Notes: generated from the letters alone by a model not told the origin. Positions 34,764 through 44,229 are shown, counted from the first letter of the stretch. The stretch is DNA of 64,000 nucleotides from Symbiodinium natans (GCA_905221605.1 CAJNDS010000655.1:23501-87500), one strand, 5' to 3'. Numbers and translations: made by a program.

Positions 34764-37700
34764 CTACAAGCGAAGATTACCTTGTTTGCGAAGCTTCTTA
34801 GCAGCAGTAAACGTAGGATCATAAATCAGCCTCCACTTGCCGAGCTGAAGAAAAGCATACAGAGAGCCGCTGGGATTTGGCTTTGTCATGCCATCAGCTA
34901 CTTGAGCATCACTATGTACCCATCGGACCTCAGTCGCCGCCAGACGAATCCGCTCCACGAGGCTCAGGGCTTCCAGGGCCGTGTACTTCTCCCTGAGGCC
35001 GCCAGCAGAGGAATTCAAATCCTCCTTGTGCAGGATGTCGTAAAGACTCCTGGCATCCGTGACGATCACTCCGGCAATGTTTCTTGCTGTTTCAGCCGCC
35101 TTGCGAAGATCCACTGGGTGACCGCACATCTCATACCATTGGAATCTCACATACATGAGCTCCTCCTCGGCCTCGCTGCAAGCCTGAGTCTCGGCCGACA
35201 AGCTGGAGCGAGCTACACGAGGCAACTTTCCCGAGCGCCATGCCACTGGCACAGTGGGTGCTACGTTGCCCTTGAGTATCTCTGGCGTTGTAGCTGCTAT
35301 GACATAGCCGCCTGTTGATGCAAGATTGGGTCGATTTCCGACCGCCGCGTCGCACCATGCCACAAATGTGACATCCTCCGGGGCGATCTCGAGGTTGACC
35401 ACCTTCAGGACATTCTGGCGTTGATGATATACTTCTCGACATAGTTTGTTGGCCATCATCAAGGTCTTCACAGTCGCCTTACTCACCTGGGATTGGAGCA
35501 TGCTCAGCACCGCGAGATGTTGAGGAGCCGTTGAGTACGCTCTCCACTGAATGCCACCCAACAAGCCTCTCAACTGAGACACTTCCTCAGCACTCGCTGG
35601 CAGATTTTCATCTCGCTTCTGGTACTCAATCTGCTCCAGGGTGCCGCAGTAGGTGGACTGATCCATGGTGACCTCGTTGTTCGATTCCTGGATTCGCACG
35701 CCACAGTGGTTGTATGGTGACACTTCCCATGGGGACCAGCGGTACTTCGTGTAGAACTTGCTAACCACTTCATGCCACTCCTCACATGCCTCGTTGCCTG
35801 ACAACAGGAAGTCGCCCACGTGTGCAGCTATCAAGCCTATCAGACGAGGACCGGCGGGCGTTTGCTTCACCAGCCTCCACGCGCATGGTTCACTCTTGAG
35901 TTGTTGCATCCCCAACCCAGTCAAAGTGCGGTTTACATCTCTGAACCATTCGGCTGGAGCATTTACTAATCCGTACGCAGCCTCGACAATTTGTATCGCA
36001 TGACCCTCCGGAACATCGAGAGCCTTGGCCAGTTCCGGCGTTGGCCGCGCGAACACGTTGCGGGCAAGTTGCGAGGAGCTCCCCTGCAAGAACGCCGCCT
36101 TCACATCGGCTTTCATCGAAGACCATCCCTGGAGCTTTGTCATGAGGTAGAACATCTGTCGGGTTCTTCGTGACATAGTCGGACTCGAACTCACCAACGT
36201 CTCCAGATCTGGATCTTCAAAGCCAACCAGAACCATCCTTGCCTTGGGTGCTCCTGTGTCTTTATAGGTGAGCACCCATCTCATCCGCATCACGCGCTCA
36301 GGGGGCACATAGGTGGACACTTTCTTCGCCGCCATCTCTTTGACCCACTGCTCCACCTCTGCTTCTTTGGCTTTGTCAAAGCCAGCACGTTCCTCAGGCC
36401 CAAGTCGCTTGTACTGCACCTCCTGCTTCCTCATGCCCTTCACCAACCACGCTGAAGGATCTCGTCTGAAGCGTTTCCACTGACTTTCTTTCTCTGGTAG
36501 GGCCACGTCAAAGGAGCACATGATGGATTCATCCTCTTGCATCTCCTCCATGTAGCCGAGAAAGGAAGGGTCTGGTTGAGCATCTTGCACGGAATGAGAA
36601 GGAAGCCCTGCTTGTCCTTCTCGTTGAATGACATGTAGAGGTCGGTCTCGCCGTTCATGCTGCGCGCGTGCTTGCTTGAAGCGAGGCTCATCCAGGAGGT
36701 CGCCCAGGGTTGGGGAATGTGCACGACGCTCCATTGCCTTCCGGAAGATGTCAGGCTCGTAGCTGGGGTCCTGTAGGTATTTCTGCAGGCTAAATGGCTC
36801 GCCTTGACCACCACTGCCGCTGCTCGTGCTCTGAATCCTAGGGGACACTTCGGCTCTTGGAACTTCTTTTCTGGAGGACACTTCGGCTCTTGGAACTTCT
36901 TTTCTGGAGGACACTTCGGCTCTTGGAACTTCTTTTCTGGATGACACTTCAGCTCTTGGCTTAATGCCTTCCATCTCTGCATCTGGAGGATGTGGTGCCA
37001 CACTTCTCGCCGGAGTCCTTGGCCTTGGGGCACGACTTCCAGTTCTCCGAAAGGTAGCACTGCTCCGATCCTCAGGCAACACATAGTCGTCGTAGATGTC
37101 GTAGTGCCCTGTTCCAAGGCCCTGCATCAGGCTGTGGAAGGTCCAGCCAGGAGTAACTTGCTCATGGGCACTGTCGGCCAGAATTTGCTCACGGTCTGAA
37201 GCATGTCTAAGCTGATCTGGGGAACACCGCTTCAGTCTCCCAGCCGACACAATCCACACAACCTGAGCCGGCCTCCTTGTTTTCTCATCGGACCTTGTCT
37301 CGGAAGCGACAACTCTTCCGGGACCCCACCATCTGGCCATCTTCGCCTTCGGAATGCCCAGGGTTTCATGCGCTGGCTTATCAGCCGGCACTTTCTCCCT
37401 CCTGTAGAACACGACATCACCTGGGAGAAAGGTTTGCTGAGATCTGGTCCGCATATTGAGAAGCCTGCTCAATTGGAACGCCGCCGTCGACTTCCGGTAC
37501 ACTTCCTCTGCAGCCATGCGAGTATTCAATGACTGTCCAAAAGCATGTCTTGGATCTGCTTGACGTTCGATGGCAGGAAGTTGTTGGTCACTCTCAAATA
37601 AGCGACCGCCGAAAGAAAAATCACGGCCGAACGCCCATTGCGCAGCGGAGAAGCCTTGGACTCGGTGGATCGAGTTGTGAGCCGTCACCATGTTCAGGAT

Positions 37701-39329
37701 GGCTCGGTATGGGTCCATTTCTTCTCCGTGCAAAAGAGTCGTGGCATCTGCTTTGATCTTGCCGATGAGGGACTCCACCAAGCCAGTCTGATGATGTGCT
37801 TCACCAGGATTCGGAAAAATCTCGATGCCCCGCTCGGCTGCCCAGTCTTCCAGGAGTCGTGACCTGAAACATCCTTCAGGGTCCAAGCGGATGCGATCGG
37901 GGTATCCGAACATCTGGATCCAGCTTTTCTCAATGGCGAGAAGGGCCTCTTCTCCGGTGGCGTTTCTCCCTTCATCCACATGTCGTCGGAAAATCTCGGT
38001 TGCGGTTGCCAGGTGAGTAGCCTCGTCCACGATCAGCATAAAGTGGATCACCTGATCACCCACACGGAACTCCGCATTGTCCAACACGATCACCTTCCAG
38101 GGAACCTCAGATTGTTGTAGGGAGACAGCTGGGGGAGGCGTTGCGAGTCTGGTCTCTAAACAATCCTGGCACTGCATCTCCAAGGCCATCTTCACAATCT
38201 CATGGTGTACCCCCCTTCCACGTAACATAGATGCCAGGGTCTGATTCGAAGGATGCCCTGACCGAACATGGAGGGTGCGAAGGAGCTTCTGCGCCCTCTT
38301 CTTTCCTTCAGGTGTCAAGGCATCATCCAGCAGAGGCTCATCTCGCAGTCCAAAGGCGCATTCGTTGGTTGTTGCCTCCGGACTTAACATTCCCTCCACC
38401 AGGCCTTGCAACATCTTGTCACCCTTCTCAACACGATGCTCGCGATTCATCATGGACATTCTTTGCTGCACACTCTGAGAAGAGGTAATGAGTCTCATCG
38501 TCCCTTTTTGACCACCAGAGATGGCACCTCCGACAGTGGTCACATAGGACTGGCCCTTGTCCATAAGATCATGTAGAAGGCCTCGGCAATCTCGTTCCTT
38601 CCATACTCTCGAGGACGTCGGGGCTATCACGATCCATTCACCTCCGCGAGCGATCTGGTCCTTGAGCAGACTGATGAAGTTGCGAAGCAGCTTTCTCCCA
38701 CGCTGCAGTCGCCGCGCAGTTCGCACCCCTGAGCCGTCAGAGGCTCCATCATCAAAGGCTCGGTGCGGCAGCTGCAACATCATCCACATAGGTCGCTGTT
38801 TCTCACAGAGCGTGAAGGCATTTCGAGTGGAGACGCCACCGCTCATATCGTAGTCCACTGGGGAAAGATGTTTCACTTTCCAGCCGCCCTGCTGAACCAG
38901 CCGACATATGCCGGAGGCCTCCATGCCTCCCACTTCCACATAGTCCGTCTCGCTCTTCTGTCGTCGAGGCATAGCAAACAGAACGTCACTCACATCCTCG
39001 CAGGCTTCATGTAGAACTTGTTCTAAGAACTCCTTCTGCTCGTCATTTAAGGCAACCTTGGCATACGCACAGTCGTCCTCATCGAGGTCCAGGATCATGC
39101 CATCCGAAGCCCTTCGAGGGCTCGAGCGAGGCGGAAGGAAACGATACAAACGGAGCTCCCTCTTCAGGGCCACACATGCTGACTCAAACCCTGCCACGGA
39201 ATATGCAGTCACAATCACACGGCGTCCTTCCCATGAAGAGGTAGCATGTAGCCTTTGTGGGTCGAAAACCACGACTTTCCGGCAGGGCATGTGCCAGGAA
39301 CTTGATCTCCATCTGACCTTGAGCGCCAC
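34764..39329 (-). CDS. Copia Pol: dioxygenase C-half, integrase, reverse transcriptase, RNase H
   Basis: 1521 codons in the -1 frame relative to the Gag frame, opening at a GTG after a TGA at 39330-39332. Residues 19-45 complete a 2OG-Fe(II)-type fold (VVVFDPQRLHATSSWEG, His28, Arg36/37). Integrase: zinc motif H354...C387/C390, catalytic D417, D483 and E519 (D-35-E). Linker with three and a half 11-residue repeats. Reverse transcriptase: MKADVKAAFLQG with D1075, then HVGD (1170-1173) in place of YVDD. RNase H: D1327, E1380 and D1425, then SDAQVADGMTKP near the end. It stops 12 bases before the 3' LTR. It makes cDNA and integrates it in the nucleus. The HVGD change probably inactivates it. Confidence 0.93.
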   Translation of the reverse strand: MALKVRWRSSSWHMPCRKVVVFDPQRLHATSSWEGRRVIVTAYSVAGFESACVALKRELRLYRFLPPRSSPRRASDGMILDLDEDDCAYAKVALNDEQKEFLEQVLHEACEDVSDVLFAMPRRQKSETDYVEVGGMEASGICRLVQQGGWKVKHLSPVDYDMSGGVSTRNAFTLCEKQRPMWMMLQLPHRAFDDGASDGSGVRTARRLQRGRKLLRNFISLLKDQIARGGEWIVIAPTSSRVWKERDCRGLLHDLMDKGQSYVTTVGGAISGGQKGTMRLITSSQSVQQRMSMMNREHRVEKGDKMLQGLVEGMLSPEATTNECAFGLRDEPLLDDALTPEGKKRAQKLLRTLHVRSGHPSNQTLASMLRGRGVHHEIVKMALEMQCQDCLETRLATPPPAVSLQQSEVPWKVIVLDNAEFRVGDQVIHFMLIVDEATHLATATEIFRRHVDEGRNATGEEALLAIEKSWIQMFGYPDRIRLDPEGCFRSRLLEDWAAERGIEIFPNPGEAHHQTGLVESLIGKIKADATTLLHGEEMDPYRAILNMVTAHNSIHRVQGFSAAQWAFGRDFSFGGRLFESDQQLPAIERQADPRHAFGQSLNTRMAAEEVYRKSTAAFQLSRLLNMRTRSQQTFLPGDVVFYRREKVPADKPAHETLGIPKAKMARWWGPGRVVASETRSDEKTRRPAQVVWIVSAGRLKRCSPDQLRHASDREQILADSAHEQVTPGWTFHSLMQGLGTGHYDIYDDYVLPEDRSSATFRRTGSRAPRPRTPARSVAPHPPDAEMEGIKPRAEVSSRKEVPRAEVSSRKEVPRAEVSSRKEVPRAEVSPRIQSTSSGSGGQGEPFSLQKYLQDPSYEPDIFRKAMERRAHSPTLGDLLDEPRFKQARAQHERRDRPLHVIQREGQAGLPSHSVQDAQPDPSFLGYMEEMQEDESIMCSFDVALPEKESQWKRFRRDPSAWLVKGMRKQEVQYKRLGPEERAGFDKAKEAEVEQWVKEMAAKKVSTYVPPERVMRMRWVLTYKDTGAPKARMVLVGFEDPDLETLVSSSPTMSRRTRQMFYLMTKLQGWSSMKADVKAAFLQGSSSQLARNVFARPTPELAKALDVPEGHAIQIVEAAYGLVNAPAEWFRDVNRTLTGLGMQQLKSEPCAWRLVKQTPAGPRLIGLIAAHVGDFLLSGNEACEEWHEVVSKFYTKYRWSPWEVSPYNHCGVRIQESNNEVTMDQSTYCGTLEQIEYQKRDENLPASAEEVSQLRGLLGGIQWRAYSTAPQHLAVLSMLQSQVSKATVKTLMMANKLCREVYHQRQNVLKVVNLEIAPEDVTFVAWCDAAVGNRPNLASTGGYVIAATTPEILKGNVAPTVPVAWRSGKLPRVARSSLSAETQACSEAEEELMYVRFQWYEMCGHPVDLRKAAETARNIAGVIVTDARSLYDILHKEDLNSSAGGLREKYTALEALSLVERIRLAATEVRWVHSDAQVADGMTKPNPSGSLYAFLQLGKWRLIYDPTFTAAKKLRKQGNLRL
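36843..36960 (-). repeat. 33-base coding minisatellite in the pol linker
   Basis: Three full copies and a partial fourth of a 33-base unit starting GGACACTTCGGCTCTTGGAA on the plus strand, encoding the 11-residue repeat RAEVSSRKEVP. The unit length is a multiple of three, so copy number can change without breaking the frame. Confidence 0.95.
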
Positions 39330-42300
39330 TCACAATGGGCAGGGTTTACAGCCACGTCATCATCTTGAATCCATAGCTGTCCATTCTTGTAGCTGCCAAG
39401 GCCAAAGACTGCATTCAAGCCCCAGTTGTGTAGATCGCGATGAGGAGGCATGTTCACATCCAAGGAGACGATGAAGCTGGTCCAACCGAAGTCTTCAGGA
39501 AGATGCGCTTTCATGAAGGAGTTCATGTACTTGACAAACTCCCTGTAGGCCATGGTGAGCTTAGTGACTCCTATCATTGGACCATGCTTGTACATGCCGA
39601 ACGTTAGGTAACGTCCACCATCAGCAGCATCACCCACACCTCGTCGCTTCGAAGAAGTAGGTCCGCTGCCCAGCATTTCGTCAACCAGATGGGTGCAGGC
39701 CTCGAAGGAAAAATCTCCACACAGACGTTGTTCCCGGGCTTGGACCTCCACATCAGAAATCTCGCACTGAGCGGCAGCGATCATGCTGTCGGTTCCTCCA
39801 CTCGGGTCCACGAATCCGGGGTTTCTCTGCTCTCGAACTCCAACTGCTCGCTGTCCTGCTCCCGTGCCTTCTTGCGTCCCGGGGTCTTGGCCATCTCCTC
39901 GGAGTTCGTGTGCTCGTAGTGCATGGTCGCTGGCATTGGCGCTGAAGGTGACTGGCATCGTGGTCGTTCCCAAAGACTTCTCTTTCTGCGTGCGGATCTG
40001 CTCGAGTCGACGAAGCATGCTCTGTTCTGCTCCCTCCAATGCCACAGTCTTGGCTGCCAAGGTCTTGGGAGATATGGTCTCCCCTGTTGCCTCCTTCTCC
40101 TTCACCTTCTCGACGGTCGTGGCCACATCGGAGGGAAGAGGCCCTGCCTGGCGGCCCCGAAAGCAGGGACGTAGAGGATCCGCAACTTGCATCGGGAGCA
40201 GACCTTCCAGAGGCCGTGGGCATTGGATCCACTCAGGGAACCGCGTCCCATGGCCATCTCCTCGTGCTGTCCATGACACGGGTATCCCTGGGTCCGACCA
40301 TCCCAAGGATCCGGCCCCACTGCTCTCGTGAAGTCGTATCTCTCCTCGAGGCTCAGCGGGTTGCGTACTTTCTTCTTCTTCTTGTCCTTCTGGCTGCTGG
40401 TCTCGTTCGTCACACCGGAGGCGGGGGTAGTCGGTGCTCTCGAGGAGGATGTCTCCGTGGGAGAGCTCGAATTTAAGGTCTCCGCGGCTTGGCTGTTCGA
40501 AGCCATTGTTGCAAAGAACCGCGCTGGCCACTCCAATGGCAAAGCTAGGTGCTGAGCCCATTGTCTGCGGGAGCGAGGAAGTAGACGTCACATCTCCAAG
40601 TTGACATGTCCCAGGCTCGGGTTCATCATTCCGATCATCATGACCGACTGCATCATGTTCTGCATGACAAACTGAGACATGTGCATCATGGCAAACTGTT
40701 TCGTGGGCAGCATGTGCGTGTCTAACCCCCTCACTGCTAGGCTCTGGTAGGTCACATTGTGGCACCCCTGACCTAGCGGCATTGCGGTCCTTGTACTGCG
40801 CGGGGGACTTGCAAAGAAAGCTCAAAGGCCGTTGTGCATCGCTACGGAACATGGAAGCTCCCTGTAGCCAATCCCTTGTCAGATCTATCATCAGGTGACC
40901 ACTTGGGCTTTCAGCCAGTGGGATGCTGATGGACGGATCAATCCTCTTGAAAATGACTTGTCGGGACTCAAAATCCACTGTTGCCCCAAGCTTCTTGAGA
41001 GTCTTTATGCCAATCAAGATGGGGACACCTGGCACATCCAGGCTGAAGACGCCCAGACTCACACGCTGGTGGTTCAGAAGCTGGGGCAAGTGCAAGTAGC
41101 TCGAAGCGGACTTTTTCTCGCCGTTGCCAAAGCGGAAGGAGCGGGCTGCATCGGGGAACACACTCACCGTTTCCAGGCCCAGGGCGGCGCGTCTGCGCTG
41201 CATCACTGCCTCGATGGCCTCCAGCGAGCCCACGGTCTCCGTGGCGCCAGAGTCCACAATGCCGAAGCCAGGATACATCTGTCCGGAGGTTGCCATAGCC
41301 GTCGCCCACTCGGTCAGGTCTTTGTCTTCACCCTTCTCTGGCTCAAATTCCCTAATCTCGGTGTAGCAGAGGAGCTGAGGCTCGTCATGGTCCGGCTGGA
41401 GTTCCACCTCCGACTCATGGCCTGTGTCCTCATTGCCCACCATGTAGATCGAGGATGTAACCGTGAACGACGTCGAAGTAGCACCGGACCGAGATGAGGG
41501 ATTCCTCTTCGGACACGATCGGTAGTCATGGTCCTTGGAGCCACACACAAAGCACCCGGTGTAAGTTGCACTGCCTGGTCGCTGGCCGCCCTTCCCTTTT
41601 CCAGAGTCTACAGCAAGAACGGAAGGCTGCCCCTTGTTCCTCCCTTTGCCAGGGCCACCAAAAGACTTTCCTTTGCCTTTTCCTTTGCCCTTGCCCTTCG
41701 AGAGCGGGAAGAAACCTCGAGAGGCATTCCTTGATGCCACCAGCTGGCGGGATTCACGGAAGTTTCGGACCTTGGTCTCGAAATTCGCATAGGTCTCGGC
41801 AAGGTCCTTTGCAGCTTCTGGGTCAATCTGGTAGCACTCGTCTATGTCCAGCCAAGGCTTCGAGTCAGCCCATGACCACCAAATGCCATCAGCATCTTGC
41901 GTGTAGTACTCGCCTTCGCGCCAGGTCCATTGAATCATCTGGCCATCAGGAGACTCAATCTCCCAATCGTCCGGAACATCAGCAGCATAGACCTCGGGTG
42001 GGAGTCTGGAGCCAACCCAGTGCACGTCGGCGTCCTCTCCATCGTCAATCGCGGAGTTCATCAGACCCCACTCCCCTTGATCTTCCACCCAGTAGGAGCG
42101 GCGCACCCTGACGTCTCGATGTTCTCGCTGACGCTCAGCTGCAAGTAGTTCTTCTTCTTGGTCCCTCAAAGCCTTCTCCACCAGGTCGAATTCCAGACTG
42201 TTGCCAGTCGCGGACAAAACTGCAAGACGCGCGTGTCCAGGCAAACCAGATCGACGAAGGAGCATCCAGCCCAGGATCTCTGAGGGAAGCACCTCAATGT

Positions 42301-43105
42301 CCTGGTACTCGAACTGCTCCCATTGAGGCTCAGGTAGAAGTTCATCTCGTCCATCGTCATCATCAAGGTCATGCCATGCGCGTCGTCGAGGCGAGGGCGA
42401 CTGCCATCTTCCTCGGTACCACTGTTCCCAGTCCTCGGCACTCCAGGGACCGGAAGTCTGATTGTCACCAGCAAGAGTCGCTGAAGCATGCGACCCGGTA
42501 CGTCTCTCGTCGGCAACAGGGGGTAGATCAGGATCATCACGAAGCCCTGGTTCACCACCGTCATCGCCGAGGTCGCCAAAGTCAAGGTTGGGCTCGGGCT
42601 CCAGGGTCGTCGAGCTCCTTCTCCTGCTGGGACTGCCATGTCTACTGGCTGCAGAAGAGCTCCCTTGCTTGGCTCGTGGAGATGCAGCACTTGAAGGCTT
42701 GCCTGGCCGCCCAGCACGGGCTCGGGCAATCGCACGCTGAAGTCTCTTGTAGTGCTCACGCACCTCGGTCGCCCATGGGGACATGCTGGATCCCGGCGTA
42801 CGTCGAAGCCGGAGGAACATCTCCTCAAGCCGCATGCCCAAATCGGGCACAGGTGTCTTGGCCATCTTGGACTCCAGAAAGTTCAACAGCTTCACAGGGC
42901 CGTCTCGTGACTGCAGCACCAAGGGGTCCAGCTCGCTCGATATCTCCCAAGCACGACCAGAAAGCCTGGCCGCCAGGGCGGCGCCCAGGAGGTTCTTCTT
43001 CTTTTCGGGCGTCTGCATCCATGCCAAGCGAACTCTTCTGACATCGTCCTGCCAGGACTGCTGATCTCCATTCCATGATGGAATCTGTGGCTGTTGCTGC
43101 TGCAT
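39215..43105 (-). CDS. Copia Gag-protease plus N-half of a dioxygenase-like domain
   Basis: The frame is open from 43414, inside the LTR, but translation probably starts at the ATG at 43105 (MQQQQPQ), about 95 bases after the primer site. Numbered from 43414: Gag to about 600; Lys-Gly-rich basic stretch; zinc knuckle CFVCGSKDHDYRSC at 621-634 (CX2CX4HX4C) for RNA binding; protease GIVDSGATE with D721; a His-rich segment near 890-930 (HAAHETVCHDAHVSVCHAEH); then from about 1265 a region with PPHRDLHNW (H1325, D1327) and GSYKNGQLWI, the front half of a 2-oxoglutarate/Fe(II) dioxygenase-like fold. The frame ends at 39215 after a break that separates it from the second half. Confidence 0.9.
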   Translation of the reverse strand: MQQQQPQIPSWNGDQQSWQDDVRRVRLAWMQTPEKKKNLLGAALAARLSGRAWEISSELDPLVLQSRDGPVKLLNFLESKMAKTPVPDLGMRLEEMFLRLRRTPGSSMSPWATEVREHYKRLQRAIARARAGRPGKPSSAASPRAKQGSSSAASRHGSPSRRRSSTTLEPEPNLDFGDLGDDGGEPGLRDDPDLPPVADERRTGSHASATLAGDNQTSGPWSAEDWEQWYRGRWQSPSPRRRAWHDLDDDDGRDELLPEPQWEQFEYQDIEVLPSEILGWMLLRRSGLPGHARLAVLSATGNSLEFDLVEKALRDQEEELLAAERQREHRDVRVRRSYWVEDQGEWGLMNSAIDDGEDADVHWVGSRLPPEVYAADVPDDWEIESPDGQMIQWTWREGEYYTQDADGIWWSWADSKPWLDIDECYQIDPEAAKDLAETYANFETKVRNFRESRQLVASRNASRGFFPLSKGKGKGKGKGKSFGGPGKGRNKGQPSVLAVDSGKGKGGQRPGSATYTGCFVCGSKDHDYRSCPKRNPSSRSGATSTSFTVTSSIYMVGNEDTGHESEVELQPDHDEPQLLCYTEIREFEPEKGEDKDLTEWATAMATSGQMYPGFGIVDSGATETVGSLEAIEAVMQRRRAALGLETVSVFPDAARSFRFGNGEKKSASSYLHLPQLLNHQRVSLGVFSLDVPGVPILIGIKTLKKLGATVDFESRQVIFKRIDPSISIPLAESPSGHLMIDLTRDWLQGASMFRSDAQRPLSFLCKSPAQYKDRNAARSGVPQCDLPEPSSEGVRHAHAAHETVCHDAHVSVCHAEHDAVGHDDRNDEPEPGTCQLGDVTSTSSLPQTMGSAPSFAIGVASAVLCNNGFEQPSRGDLKFELSHGDILLESTDYPRLRCDERDQQPEGQEEEESTQPAEPRGEIRLHESSGAGSLGWSDPGIPVSWTARGDGHGTRFPEWIQCPRPLEGLLPMQVADPLRPCFRGRQAGPLPSDVATTVEKVKEKEATGETISPKTLAAKTVALEGAEQSMLRRLEQIRTQKEKSLGTTTMPVTFSANASDHALRAHELRGDGQDPGTQEGTGAGQRAVGVREQRNPGFVDPSGGTDSMIAAAQCEISDVEVQAREQRLCGDFSFEACTHLVDEMLGSGPTSSKRRGVGDAADGGRYLTFGMYKHGPMIGVTKLTMAYREFVKYMNSFMKAHLPEDFGWTSFIVSLDVNMPPHRDLHNWGLNAVFGLGSYKNGQLWIQDDDVAVNPAHCEWRSRSDGDQVPGTCPAGKSWFSTHKGYMLPLHGKDAV
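39217..39329 (-). other. Frame break inside the dioxygenase-like domain
   Basis: The Gag frame and the Pol frame overlap here, Pol being -1. Homology changes frame at about 39275-39285 (GCCGGAAAGTCGTGG): the Gag frame reads PAGKSW, the Pol frame KVVVFDP. One missing base there would explain the shift. I see no classical X-XXY-YYZ slippery heptamer at that point, so mutation or sequencing error is more likely than programmed frameshifting. Confidence 0.7.
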
Positions 43106-43199
43106 ATGATCTTCACAGCGGAGTACGAGGAGCCAAGGCGGATCAGGCTCACGTCCTTCCCTTTTCACACACCTGGAACCTGCCCCCTGTCCTGGAGCA

Positions 43200-43212
43200 G
43201 GCTCCGCTACCA
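43200..43212 (-). other. Primer-binding site, initiator Met tRNA type
   Basis: TGGTAGCGGAGCC on the minus strand, one base inside the 5' LTR. It is complementary to a tRNA 3' end GGCTCCGCTACCA, close to eukaryotic initiator Met tRNA (human CTCTGCTACCA), the usual primer of copia elements. Confidence 0.75.
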
Positions 43213-43213
43213 A

Positions 43214-43464
43214 TTCTGGTAGCAACCAAGGCTTAACCACAAAAGCCAGGGCACTGTGCAGAAGCAGGCCTTCGTTTTCAGTGCCGTCGATCGCTGCCCA
43301 ATCACGGGCTTCCACGTAGCCTCCATGAAGAAAGCATAGGCAAAAGGGATCCCTGGTGGAGTTTGAGAAATGTACATCGGCAAGCAAGGTTATCGGAGCT
43401 TGCACAGGGATCAAGAGATTTCAAGCTCAGCACATTGAAGGCTGTTCAGCAAATGAAACAAACA
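43214..43464 (-). repeat. 5' LTR
   Basis: 251 bases; see the 3' LTR for differences. The Gag reading frame happens to stay open through its downstream half, which is not evidence of translation. Confidence 0.93.
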
Positions 43465-44033
43465 ACGGCGTCTACGGGTCTACAGGTCTGGGGGTATGGG
43501 TCCTCTAAGGGTCTGACGGTCTGAAGTTTTCGGCTTTAGGGTTCAAGTTGAAGATTCAGGGCTACGGGGCCTACTGGGCTTTCGACTTTAGGGTTCAGCA
43601 GGTATTGGGCCTATATCGGTCGTCAACGCCCCTTCAGCCTTGAGAGTTCGGGCCTGTTGGGCTTTGGGCTTTGGGGTAACTTTCGGGCTGGGGTCTGTCG
43701 GGCCCTGGTCTTTGGGGTTGAGGGTGAATGGGCCTTGAGATTTAGGGCCTATTGAGATGCTGTATCCTCACCCATACACCCCAAATCCCCCCAACCCGAA
43801 ACCTGTACCCGAAACCGCAATCCAAAATGCACACGCAGAGACACCTTCAGAGGGTGTGAGGGTGGAGGTCGACGGGTCTATAGGGTCCAAGGTTTTGCAG
43901 TCTACGGGTTAAGGGGTCTACGGGTCGTCGGGCCTCCCAAAACCTGAGGTCTTCGCTTCAGCAAAGTTCTGAGCAGTAAACCCTAATTGCATCCGGAACT
44001 TGGGTATGACGAAACCGTAGAAGGTGGCGGGCG
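43465..44033. other. Target duplication and flanking GGGTCTAC-type repeats
   Basis: 43465-43469 is ACGGC, the second target-site copy. Short GGGTCTAC and GGGCCTA words follow. 43860-43925 resembles 34425-34490 on the other side of the element, so the insertion landed in a locally repeated sequence. No gene seen. Confidence 0.6.
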
Positions 44034-44125
44034 GGTTTAGGGTTTAGGGTTTGGGGTTTGGGGTTTGGGGTTTGGGGTTTAGGGTTCGGGGTTTAAGGTT
44101 TAGGGTTTAGAGTTTAGGGCTATGA
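44034..44125 (+). repeat. TTTAGGG/TTTGGGG array
   Basis: An isolated array of about 13 units, beyond the main mosaic. Confidence 0.9.
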
Positions 44126-44229
44126 GAGTTTTGGTGTCCGCCAACCCTGGCGCTGTGTTGGATGGGTTTGCGGAGGTGAAACCCCCCTTTTCCCTCCTTA
44201 CACCTGTAAATGGGGGCATCGAGAAACCG

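Larger units (their letters stand above)
34494..43464 (-). mobile_element. Ty1/copia LTR retrotransposon, nearly complete
   Basis: An 8.97-kb element on the minus strand with two LTRs, 5-bp ACGGC target duplication, initiator-Met-type primer site, and coding order Gag - zinc knuckle - protease - dioxygenase-like domain - integrase - reverse transcriptase - RNase H. Integrase before reverse transcriptase defines the copia order. The LTRs show no substitutions and only two indels (1 and 7 bases), so insertion is recent. Coding is broken once near 39250-39330. The reverse transcriptase active site is altered, so this copy probably needs help from others. It inserted into GGGTCTAC-type repeats. 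Confidence 0.95.

Noticed and set aside
34644-35318. 224-codon plus-strand frame
   Set aside because: It lies opposite the RNase H end of the copia Pol frame and has no recognisable content.
39217-39329. Programmed -1 frameshift signal
   Set aside because: No X-XXY-YYZ heptamer or clear downstream pseudoknot is evident at the homology switch point; a single missing base is simpler.
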